Shown here: in pieces, positions 1 through 6,109 of the stretch
Layout of the letters: each line of letters opens with the position of its first letter
Numbering within the stretch: position 1 is the first letter of the stretch
Source of the DNA: Candidatus Saccharimonadota bacterium
GTDB taxonomy: Bacteria; Patescibacteriota; Saccharimonadia; Saccharimonadales; Saccharimonadaceae
NCBI GenBank assembly: GCA_016199685.1
Contig: JACQGD010000032.1
Location: 1-8,822 of the forward strand
Length of the DNA: 8,822 nucleotides
Direction: 5' to 3'
Translations under genes and position numbers: made by a program
Notes under the pieces: generated by a model
The model's input: the letters and a program-made list of their open reading frames with translations, nothing else
Told to the model about the DNA's origin: nothing
The model's database searches: none

Positions 1-370
1 AGTTAAGGTGAAGTGCGTCTTTAACACGAGCAACAACTTGGCTCGGCGTAAGCTCAGCTTTCACGATGTAGCTGTGGATATTGAGGTCTTTGAGCTCTTT
101 TGGTGATTCTTCAGCGCCAAGGTTCGTCAAGATAATAACAGGAATATTCTTTCCCCAATCTTGATCACGAATGTGTGCGAGCGCCTTGTCTCCATTCATT
201 TCTGGCATCTGAAGATCAAGCAAAATAATGTCAGGTAGATATTTTTGTACCAATTCGATACCTGCTTTACCGTTGTCGGCAACCTGTACATCGAAGCCAT
301 CGGCCTCGAATTTCATGCGGTACATTTGGTTGATAACAGAATCGTCTTCAATGATTGCAATCTTCGTCAT
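1..370 (-). CDS. Receiver-domain response regulator, 3' end cut by window edge
   Basis: My translation gives 123 residues with no stop before the edge, beginning MTKIAIIEDDSVINQMY and ending near VKDALHLN. It is a CheY-like receiver domain. The acidic pocket is E8-D9-D10, the phospho-acceptor is D52 in 'ILLDLQMPEMNG', the switch Thr is T82 in 'VIILTN', and the conserved Lys is K104 in 'SYIVKAE'. These are the full catalytic and signalling residues of the family, so it should accept phosphate from a histidine kinase. The domain is almost complete at the edge. Whether the protein stops there (single-domain) or carries an output domain cannot be seen. No Shine-Dalgarno precedes the ATG (upstream bases AATAATAT), but a -10-like element lies 8 nt away, suggesting a leaderless mRNA. 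It is divergent from the arginine decarboxylase gene. The kinase at 3806-5986 is a possible but unproven partner. Confidence 0.93.
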   Translation of the reverse strand, partial: MTKIAIIEDDSVINQMYRMKFEADGFDVQVADNGKAGIELVQKYLPDIILLDLQMPEMNGDKALAHIRDQDWGKNIPVIILTNLGAEESPKELKDLNIHSYIVKAELTPSQVVARVKDALHLN

Positions 371-378
371 ATATTATT

Positions 379-407
379 AGAATACAGTTATACATCTAAA
401 TTATCAA
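379..407 (-). promoter_or_regulatory. Putative promoter of the response regulator
   Basis: Read on the minus strand: TTGATA (407-402), a 17-bp spacer, TATTCT (384-379), then 8 nt to the ATG at 370. The -35 is a good match and the -10 a moderate one (4 of 6). The predicted transcription start falls at or next to the start codon. Confidence 0.45.
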
Positions 408-429
408 ACTAACTTTAGGAAATAAACAA

Positions 430-903
430 ATGAATATTCATATTGCTCGAGGCAGCGGAGCTGCTTCTACGACACTTGCAGCTTTTGACGCCGCATTAAA
501 CGACACTGGAATCGCAAACTTTAATCTGTTACGGCTTAGTTCTGTTATTCCACCAGATACGACTCTGGTTGTTCACGAAGATAAAGTCCCGCATATCGAT
601 GGTGAATGGGGGGATCGGCTGTATGTGGTGATGGCTGAGTATAGGTCTGAGACATTTGGAGAAGAAGCTTGGGCGGGTATCGGATGGGTAGTGGACAGCG
701 AAACGGGTAAAGGATTGTTTGTTGAGCATGAGGGCACTTCGAAGCATTACGTTGAAGAAAGTATCAGCAAAAGCCTCACCGATCTCATGAAGACGCGTGG
801 AGTTGACTTTGGTGAAATCAATATGATAGTCAACGGAGCGACATGCCAAGGTGAACCTGTATGCTCAATGGTTGTTGCGGTATATCAATCAGAGTCTTGG
901 TAG
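430..903 (+). CDS. pdaD: Pyruvoyl-dependent arginine decarboxylase
   Basis: This 157-residue protein matches the PvlArgDC family, which decarboxylates L-arginine to agmatine with a self-made pyruvoyl cofactor. The diagnostic motif is 'LLRLSSVIPPD' (residues 33-43). Cleavage between S37 and S38 would give a short beta chain and an alpha chain starting with pyruvoyl. The glycine-rich segment 'EEAWAGIGW' (78-86) and 'LFVEHEG' (96-102) fit the family; E99 is likely the catalytic acid by analogy with archaeal enzymes. Length is close to the archaeal form (about 165). The ATG has a weak Shine-Dalgarno (AGGA, 417-420, 9 nt away) in an A-rich leader. The gene is alone: no agmatinase, agmatine deiminase or arginine/agmatine antiporter is visible, so polyamine synthesis, acid resistance or host-arginine depletion are all open. 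A strong hairpin follows at 919-958. Confidence 0.92.
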   Translation: MNIHIARGSGAASTTLAAFDAALNDTGIANFNLLRLSSVIPPDTTLVVHEDKVPHIDGEWGDRLYVVMAEYRSETFGEEAWAGIGWVVDSETGKGLFVEHEGTSKHYVEESISKSLTDLMKTRGVDFGEINMIVNGATCQGEPVCSMVVAVYQSESW

Positions 904-918
904 TCAATAAATAAAGCA

Positions 919-958
919 AGCCATGGTGTACCGCATGAAAATACGGTACACCATGGCT
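919..958. terminator. Perfect 15-bp hairpin between convergent genes
   Basis: AGCCATGGTGTACCG (919-933) and its exact reverse complement (944-958) flank a 10-nt loop. It sits between the stop of the decarboxylase (903) and the stop of the leftward membrane-protein gene (957-959), whose TAG overlaps the right arm. On the minus strand the stem is followed by a T-rich run (TGCTTTATTTATTG), fitting intrinsic termination of the leftward gene. On the plus strand there is no T tract, so it may act there only as an mRNA 3'-end stabiliser. Confidence 0.8.
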
Positions 959-1454
959 ATGTGAACATCTGAACAGTCGAGCGTATTGCGAGCGAGATAC
1001 CGTAGCCTCCGTGGATGAGACAGAACTCAAGCGCATACAAAGCGGCAAGGATCAGAGACAGCCGCTTGAGGGCTTTTGTGCTGAGACTCTCTTGCTTGGC
1101 GAGCAAGAGTACTGGAATCACACTTCCAATGAGGGGTGTGACTATGACGGCACTGACGATTCCGACGACGGTTTTTTTAACAGCTCTTTCTCGTTGCTCG
1201 ATTGCTGACATACTACGTGTTGAGAGCATGAGCTTGTCGAGCATTCCTTGGGCGACTTTTCCGCGCTTTTCTCGCAAACCTGCGTGGACAAGCCACACTT
1301 GGAAACTGAAGCTCGCGATAAATGCAAGAACGGTTGAAGCAACTTGGTTCCACCAGGCGACAGCCCAGAAGATCCAGCCAAAGACGAGGTCGTCCATCAA
1401 AAAGAGTATGATGAAAACGACGAACCACCAGAATACACTAGTTACTATCCTCAC
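957..1454 (-). CDS. Small multi-pass membrane protein, function unknown
   Basis: I do not recognise this 165-residue protein. It is strongly hydrophobic with aromatic clusters: a helix around residues 4-20 (WWFVVFIILFLM), one or two helices within 25-58 (FGWIFWAVAWW then LAFIASFSFQVWLV), a charged cytosolic-looking loop at 60-94 with REKR and EQRERAVKK, a helix around 95-118, and one around 132-150. This suggests four or so membrane segments. The start is GTG (1454-1452), chosen because a consensus AGGAGG lies 4 nt upstream and no ATG competes; the initiator would be read as Met. A consensus-like promoter lies at 1487-1515. The stop lies inside the terminator hairpin at 919-958. It is divergent from the 1561 gene and sits alone, so context gives no role. 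Confidence 0.75.
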   Translation of the reverse strand: MRIVTSVFWWFVVFIILFLMDDLVFGWIFWAVAWWNQVASTVLAFIASFSFQVWLVHAGLREKRGKVAQGMLDKLMLSTRSMSAIEQRERAVKKTVVGIVSAVIVTPLIGSVIPVLLLAKQESLSTKALKRLSLILAALYALEFCLIHGGYGISLAIRSTVQMFT

Positions 1455-1457
1455 GTG

Positions 1458-1464
1458 ACCTCCT
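1458..1464 (-). promoter_or_regulatory. Shine-Dalgarno that fixes the GTG start
   Basis: AGGAGGT on the minus strand (1464-1458). From AGGAGG there are 4 nt to the GTG at 1454. It is the most complete Shine-Dalgarno in the window, and it contrasts with the neighbouring genes that have none. Confidence 0.8.
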
Positions 1465-1486
1465 AAGTCGTCAGAGAATTAGTTAT

Positions 1487-1515
1487 ATTATATACTATTT
1501 TGTATTTCTATGCAA
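1487..1515 (-). promoter_or_regulatory. Promoter of the membrane-protein gene
   Basis: Minus strand: TTGCAT (1515-1510), a 17-bp spacer, and consensus TATAAT (1492-1487). Predicted start of transcription is near 1480, giving a leader of about 26 nt that contains the AGGAGG. It is back to back with the rightward promoter at 1520-1548; the two -35 hexamers are 4 bp apart. Confidence 0.7.
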
Positions 1516-1519
1516 TATA

Positions 1520-1548
1520 TTGACTTATTTTCATAAATATGCTAAAAT
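1520..1548 (+). promoter_or_regulatory. Promoter of the 1561 gene, extended -10
   Basis: TTGACT (1520-1525), a 17-bp spacer, then TGC-TAAAAT with the -10 at 1543-1548 and the extended -10 TG at 1540-1541. Transcription should start near 1555, leaving a leader of only about 5-6 nt before the ATG at 1561, too short for a ribosome binding site. Confidence 0.7.
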
Positions 1549-1560
1549 ATATATACAAAT

Positions 1561-2790
1561 ATGATTGATATACTCGGGTCGCCTAATGCAAAATTCTCAC
1601 CAGAAACGATTAAAGCTTCTGTCGACTATTACAAAAGTGTATACGAAGGGCGTGTTACAGGGCCACAGCTCGAAGGCCTAGACGGTTCTTGGGTAGAAAA
1701 CGCCCTCGGAGATGACAGGACACTATCGTTCGAGATTGATTCGACCGAAGGCGGCAACGTAGTGCAATGGCCGCTTCTTGTAGATATCTCTCATAACGAA
1801 GACTATCAACAACGATTTTTTGAAGATAGATATCCTGGCCAGAGTGTCTATTATCTATCGACACCTCCAGTTGAGATACTTGAAACGATCGCGCACACTG
1901 ATGCGCTTGCTGAGTTGGCGGCTAGGCTTCCAGCTGAGAGTATCGTTGTATACGAGGATCAAGAGGGAAATGAATTTGGAGAAGCTTCATTTGCAATTAC
2001 ATCTGTACTCGCAGAACAGGCCGGAAGGCAGGTTCACGATGTTACTCCCGATAGTGAAGCATTCGGGAATACCTACGGTCAGCCAAAAGTGAATCACTTC
2101 GAAATTATTGCACGCAATAAAGTAGAGACCCATGCTGATGCAGCAAATGCTGATCTCGTAGAAGTGGCAGCGGATCTTGCTGCAAGAGGTGAGATACGTC
2201 GAATGCCAAGTCACGGTGTTGGTATCGCAACCGTCGAAGATTTTCAAAAAGATAACTGCGCGCTTCTCGATCAAATGTGGGAAATGTACAAAGGTCAATT
2301 CGAGAATCTTGTAGAAGATCATCCATCTCTGCAAATTCAACCTCGCGGGGAGCTTGAAAAAATGCTTCAAGATAAAGATACTCTCAGTATCGTCTATATG
2401 GAATCTGATAAGCCGATTGCAATGTGCTATTTCGTGAGTAATATCGATACATGTATTTGGCTCAATTCAGAGCATTTCAAGCAGCGGGATCAGCAAGATG
2501 ATTCACTCAAGACAGTCTATTTTCCGGGAATTGTCGTTGACGCTCAAAAAGCACAGCAGGGCGGAGAATATGTAAAAGAAATGCTTAGCGTCGTATCGAA
2601 GGTTACCGAAGAGGCATGCGTTGGCATGCGTGTAACGTTCCAGTCGACGAATGTTTCATCGACATATATTCCATCAATCGTTGAACGATATATCGACTCA
2701 GACGAGAAGTTTGATATTGTCCGTAATGATGATGGTAGCGGCTACAAAAAAATTGCTCAGTATAATTACCACGTACTTCAAGTCGCCTAG
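1561..2790 (+). CDS. Conserved-looking 409-aa protein, possible GNAT-like C-terminal domain
   Basis: I do not recognise this protein by name. It is acidic, soluble, and lacks a signal peptide or membrane segment. It seems to have two parts. Residues 1-210 include 'VVQWPLLVDISHNEDY' and 'YPGQSVYYLSTPPVEIL'. Residues 220-409 read like an acyltransferase fold: a helix (DNCALLDQMWEMYKGQF), a strand pair (LSIVYMESDKPIAMCYFVS), then 'VYFPGIVVDAQKAQQGGEYVKEML', where a GNAT motif A would sit, and a terminal strand (KKIAQYNYHVLQV). A canonical acetyl-CoA loop (Q/R-x-x-G-x-G/A) is not clear, so this is only a suggestion. A nucleotidyl- or other transferase is not excluded. The ATG has no Shine-Dalgarno and lies about 12 nt after the -10 of a good promoter. 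It converges on the DUF2156 gene with 4 bp between stops. Confidence 0.8.
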   Translation: MIDILGSPNAKFSPETIKASVDYYKSVYEGRVTGPQLEGLDGSWVENALGDDRTLSFEIDSTEGGNVVQWPLLVDISHNEDYQQRFFEDRYPGQSVYYLSTPPVEILETIAHTDALAELAARLPAESIVVYEDQEGNEFGEASFAITSVLAEQAGRQVHDVTPDSEAFGNTYGQPKVNHFEIIARNKVETHADAANADLVEVAADLAARGEIRRMPSHGVGIATVEDFQKDNCALLDQMWEMYKGQFENLVEDHPSLQIQPRGELEKMLQDKDTLSIVYMESDKPIAMCYFVSNIDTCIWLNSEHFKQRDQQDDSLKTVYFPGIVVDAQKAQQGGEYVKEMLSVVSKVTEEACVGMRVTFQSTNVSSTYIPSIVERYIDSDEKFDIVRNDDGSGYKKIAQYNYHVLQVA

Positions 2791-2794
2791 GTCT

Positions 2795-3712
2795 TTACTT
2801 GATAATAATTGAGTACTTACGCTTCATCTCTGTCGGATGAAGTCGTTGCTTGTATGTCCGAATTCCTTCGATACCAAGATCCTGCTCGATGTTTAGATAT
2901 TTTACACCCTCGCTTGCCATGTGAATCGCAAGGCGATACATGGAGTAATGGAATATATCTTTGTACGCATAGTTAACTTTCATATGGTTAACATTGATTG
3001 TTACGTCATCGATGTACTTGAAGAGTGCAAACCCGGCAATGACGCCGCCGACATATATCGTCATACTACGTAAGTTGAGGACATCGGAATGGATGAGCGA
3101 TTTGTTAATTACAGCGCTTTCCATCTTGTCTCGGTCGTTTTTAAAAGAATTATCCCATGTATGGAGGCTATTGATGAGTCGAACTTTATGGTCGTCGGTG
3201 ATAATAGGTTGGATCTCTGTATGGATATCGAGATGACTATAGGCATTTTGGAATGCTTGGACTTTATGTCGGATCTTTTTCAGCTCTTTTTTTTGTAGCT
3301 CAGAATGATCTTTTGTCGATAACACGTACTCAGCGTTATCGAGATCTTCTTCGATTGCTAGCTGAGTCGGGTCGGCAATAGACTCAATAACGTAATGAGG
3401 CGAGCTCGCAATATATGCTGGCTCGCCTCGTTCGATTTGGAAATGGGCAATGTCGCGTATTGTTTTGTCGACGTTGTTCATTCCTAAGAGTGTAATGTGT
3501 GGTCGTGCACCCAGTGCAAGGTAAGAAGACCTAATGAGAAGGTTGTCATTATGGAGTGCGTATTCTAGGTCATCGTAAAAGTCCCACCATGTTAAGAGTG
3601 TCCCAAAAGCCCAGTCGGCATAGGTAGGGAGCTCAGCATTAATTGAATTAATGATGGCTTTATCTGAAACTGTGACACGCTTAAAAGTGATGTCGCTATT
3701 CACATTACTCAT
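2795..3712 (-). CDS. DUF2156 / phosphatidylglycerol lysyltransferase C-terminal-like protein
   Basis: This 305-residue soluble protein fits the DUF2156 family (tandem GNAT folds related to the catalytic part of MprF and to Fem-type aminoacyl transferases). Visible marks are the basic helix 'SELQKKELKKIRHKVQAF' (137-154), the strand-turn 'MTIYVGGVIAGFALFKYID' (217-235), and the family ending 'YLNIEQDLGIEGIRTYKQ' followed by 'LHPTEMKRKYSI' (272-302). Family members with known roles move an amino acid from tRNA to lipid or peptidoglycan; stand-alone DUF2156 proteins are largely uncharacterised, so the substrate is unknown. No MprF-type membrane domain is attached and no transmembrane segment is seen. 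The ATG lacks a Shine-Dalgarno and lies 6 nt after a -10 element. It is divergent from the kinase and convergent with the 1561 gene. Confidence 0.85.
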   Translation of the reverse strand: MSNVNSDITFKRVTVSDKAIINSINAELPTYADWAFGTLLTWWDFYDDLEYALHNDNLLIRSSYLALGARPHITLLGMNNVDKTIRDIAHFQIERGEPAYIASSPHYVIESIADPTQLAIEEDLDNAEYVLSTKDHSELQKKELKKIRHKVQAFQNAYSHLDIHTEIQPIITDDHKVRLINSLHTWDNSFKNDRDKMESAVINKSLIHSDVLNLRSMTIYVGGVIAGFALFKYIDDVTINVNHMKVNYAYKDIFHYSMYRLAIHMASEGVKYLNIEQDLGIEGIRTYKQRLHPTEMKRKYSIIIK

Positions 3713-3718
3713 TTTTCT

Positions 3719-3747
3719 ATAATAACATATCTTTGATAATAAATCAA
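3719..3747 (-). promoter_or_regulatory. Promoter of the DUF2156 gene
   Basis: Minus strand: TTGATT (3747-3742), a 17-bp spacer, TATTAT (3724-3719), then AGAAAA and the ATG at 3712. The expected transcription start coincides with the ATG, implying a leaderless mRNA. Confidence 0.6.
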
Positions 3748-3771
3748 TATTAAAGTATATAAAGTATGTAC

Positions 3772-3800
3772 TTGTCTATGCGTCTCGTGCTATATATAGA
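3772..3800 (+). promoter_or_regulatory. Promoter of the histidine kinase gene
   Basis: TTGTCT (3772-3777), 17 bp, TATAGA (3795-3800). An overlapping extended -10 reading is TGC-TATATA (TG at 3788-3789, hexamer 3791-3796). Either places the transcription start within a few bases of the ATG at 3806. There is no Shine-Dalgarno (bases before ATG are GATAAGC). Confidence 0.5.
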
Positions 3801-3805
3801 TAAGC

Positions 3806-5986
3806 ATGAGTGTCATTATAGTATCATATGTTCCCGCGATAGTAGGTTTAGCTATGATAGCTCTTATAGTATTCATGAGGCGTTCCCGAGCTCGTGCTGC
3901 GTATCTTAGTTTTGTGTTCACGATTTCGCTTATAATGGCATGGCAAGCGACTCAAATGCTCAGCCTATTTACAACTGGTGAATTGGCGCTATGTTTGTTG
4001 CGAATTTCCATTGCGATTGCAAATTTCATGACACCGTTCTTTTTACTATTCGCGATGCTCTTCCCTTATGAAGATGCGTTTCCTAAGAAGAGGATTTTCG
4101 TCCAGTTATTTATACCAGCGCTACTGCTTCTTCCTATGACATTTCATCCGGCAATGATCTCGTCTGTGTCGCATGTTGGCCTTAGTCAAACACTTGTAAC
4201 AGGCTTATTTTATGACGTTCAGGCAGCATATACGATCATTATGGTGTTACTCGCAGCTATTGTCTTACTGCGTAAAGCGTTACGCGCAAAAGGTGACGAG
4301 AAAAAAGCTATAGTATTTATCCTGGCGGCATTTATCGTGCCGCTAGTAACAGGTACTCTCGCTAACTTTGGTGGAGGCAGTATTGAGAACGGGGCAATTC
4401 TATTTGTTCCTATATCATTTCTTATTACGGCTGGATTGATAGCATATGCAATGGTACGGCACCAACTCTTTGACATCCGGCTTACTATTGTTCGAACGAT
4501 TACCTATGGCGGCGTACTTTTGACACTCTCGGGCACGTACTATTTACTCGCGTATATTCTGTCAATCAGTATTTTTGGAACAGAGGCAACAACCTCATTT
4601 AGTATCAGCCCTGTTAATATTGTGCTAGCCTTGGTATTAGCCTTCCTTTTTCAGCCGGTAAAGCGCTTTTTTGACCGTTGGACGAATAGAATATTTTTCC
4701 GTGATACATATACGAGTGACGATTTTTTTGCAAAATTTAGTCGACTGCTCGCTTCAGTTTCTGACCTCAGAGGCCTGTTGGGGCGAGCATCGGCAGAGCT
4801 TGTTTCAACGATGAAGGCAAAGCAAGGCTTCTTTTACGTACACGTTTCAAGTTCACATCATATTTCGGAAGGGACACTTCATCACTCTCGATTAATGGCT
4901 GGTGACGTAGCGCTCCTCGATAAGTATGTAAAACAGAAGGGCAATGGCATTATTGTTGCAGAGATTGTTCGGGATGATCAAAGTATATATCGTATGATGT
5001 CTGAGTATAAGATTGCTATCATTTTGCCGTTGAGGCATATCGATAGTGTGATAGGATACTTATGCCTTGGAGATCATCAGGGTTCTGGGTACACACAACG
5101 TGATATTCGTGTCCTTGAAACAGTCACGGACGAGCTTGTTGTAGCGATTCAAAACTCGCTTTCAATACAAGCCGTGAAAGAAATTAACGCAACTCTCCAA
5201 CAGCGTATCGACGTTGCAACCAAAGAACTTCGTTCGTCAAACTCGCAACTTCGCCACCTCGATGAAGTTAAAGACGAGTTTATGAGTATGGCTTCGCACC
5301 AGTTGCGCACGCCGCTTACGAGCATCAAAGGCTATCTCAGTATGGTACTCGAAGAGGACATGGGAAAAATCACGCCGCAGCAGCGAACGGTACTTAACGA
5401 AGCATTCAATAGTAGCGAACGAATGGTACGACTGATCGCCGATTTCCTCAATGTCTCGAGGCTACAGACAGGCAAATTCATCGTGGAGCGAAACCCTGTC
5501 GATGTCGTTAGTGTCGTGGGAAGCGAAGTTGAGTCGCTCAAGATGATCGCAAATACGCATGATATGAAGCTCGCGTATCATTCAAAAGAAAAAGAGCTGA
5601 TTATACCGGTTGACGAGGCGAAACTTCGTCAAGTGATTATGAACTTTATCGACAATTCTATTTATTATTCCAAGCCAAATACGACTATCAATGTATCACT
5701 TGAGCGAATTGATGATGACATTGCCTTCAAGGTAGTCGATACGGGTATTGGCGTGCCAAAAGACGAACAAGAGATGCTTTTCAATAAATTCTTCCGTGCA
5801 AAGAACGCTCGTCAGCAACGGCCTGATGGTACAGGTGTTGGACTCTATCTTGCAAAAAAGGTTGTCACGGCGCATGGTGGCAAGATGATCTTCTCATCAG
5901 TAGAAGGGCAGGGCAGTACGTTTGGGTTCCGAATTCCGCTCCCGAAGCTACAGGCCGGTAGCGAGGCGAATAACCTCAAAGATTAG
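3806..5986 (+). CDS. Membrane sensor histidine kinase with 7TM-type N-terminus and GAF-like domain
   Basis: The protein has 726 residues and is complete. Residues 1-255 hold seven or eight hydrophobic helices ending with 'AYAMVRHQLFDIRLTIVR', typical of the histidine-kinase N-terminal 7TM region; one more helix lies near 271-284. Residues about 305-450 look like a GAF sensor ('AIILPLRHIDSVIGYLCLGD', 'VLETVTDELVVAIQN'). A coiled-coil linker (455-488) leads to the HisKA domain with the phospho-acceptor H498 in 'MASHQLRTPLTSIKGY'. The ATPase domain has the N box (N613, N617 in 'MNFIDNSIYYS'), G1 'DTGIGV' (645-650), F box 'FNKFFRA' (659-665), G2 'GTGVGLYLAKK' (675-685) and G3 'GQGSTF' (701-706). 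All catalytic motifs are intact. It autophosphorylates and passes phosphate to a response regulator; none is adjacent, and the receiver protein at 1-370 is the only candidate visible. The signal is unknown. Its last 13 codons overlap a leftward ORF. Confidence 0.95.
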   Translation: MSVIIVSYVPAIVGLAMIALIVFMRRSRARAAYLSFVFTISLIMAWQATQMLSLFTTGELALCLLRISIAIANFMTPFFLLFAMLFPYEDAFPKKRIFVQLFIPALLLLPMTFHPAMISSVSHVGLSQTLVTGLFYDVQAAYTIIMVLLAAIVLLRKALRAKGDEKKAIVFILAAFIVPLVTGTLANFGGGSIENGAILFVPISFLITAGLIAYAMVRHQLFDIRLTIVRTITYGGVLLTLSGTYYLLAYILSISIFGTEATTSFSISPVNIVLALVLAFLFQPVKRFFDRWTNRIFFRDTYTSDDFFAKFSRLLASVSDLRGLLGRASAELVSTMKAKQGFFYVHVSSSHHISEGTLHHSRLMAGDVALLDKYVKQKGNGIIVAEIVRDDQSIYRMMSEYKIAIILPLRHIDSVIGYLCLGDHQGSGYTQRDIRVLETVTDELVVAIQNSLSIQAVKEINATLQQRIDVATKELRSSNSQLRHLDEVKDEFMSMASHQLRTPLTSIKGYLSMVLEEDMGKITPQQRTVLNEAFNSSERMVRLIADFLNVSRLQTGKFIVERNPVDVVSVVGSEVESLKMIANTHDMKLAYHSKEKELIIPVDEAKLRQVIMNFIDNSIYYSKPNTTINVSLERIDDDIAFKVVDTGIGVPKDEQEMLFNKFFRAKNARQQRPDGTGVGLYLAKKVVTAHGGKMIFSSVEGQGSTFGFRIPLPKLQAGSEANNLKD

Positions 5987-6109
5987 AACGATCACAATAA
6001 GAAGGACGCCTGCTGCAATCAAGACAGGTTTTGCAATTCGTTTATGGTCTATCCACCATTGGTGTGGTTTGTTGCGGTGGACAGCACTGACGGCTGCTTG
6101 TAACGGCAT
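5948..6109 (-). CDS. Overlapping 53-aa single-helix membrane ORF
   Basis: Reading leftwards from an ATG at 6109 to a TAG at 5948-5950 gives MPLQAAVSAVHRN, a basic and aromatic stretch (KPHQWWIDHKRIAKP), then about 21 hydrophobic residues (VLIAAGVLLIVIVLIFEV) and IRLATGL. The basic flank before one clean helix is what a real small membrane protein would show. Its 5' part overlaps the last 68 bp of the LPYTG gene in the +1 frame; its 3' part overlaps the last 39 bp of the kinase gene on the other strand. No Shine-Dalgarno precedes the ATG, so translation would need coupling to the upstream gene, or the ORF could be the natural C-terminus of that gene joined by a +1 frameshift or a base error. 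An in-frame TGA lies four sense codons before the ATG. It may also be chance. Confidence 0.4.
   Translation of the reverse strand: MPLQAAVSAVHRNKPHQWWIDHKRIAKPVLIAAGVLLIVIVLIFEVIRLATGL

Noticed and set aside
2822..2842. 7-bp hairpin CTTCATC/GATGAAG beyond the 1561 gene
   Set aside because: It lies within the coding end of the convergent DUF2156 gene and has no U tract; not strong enough to call a terminator.
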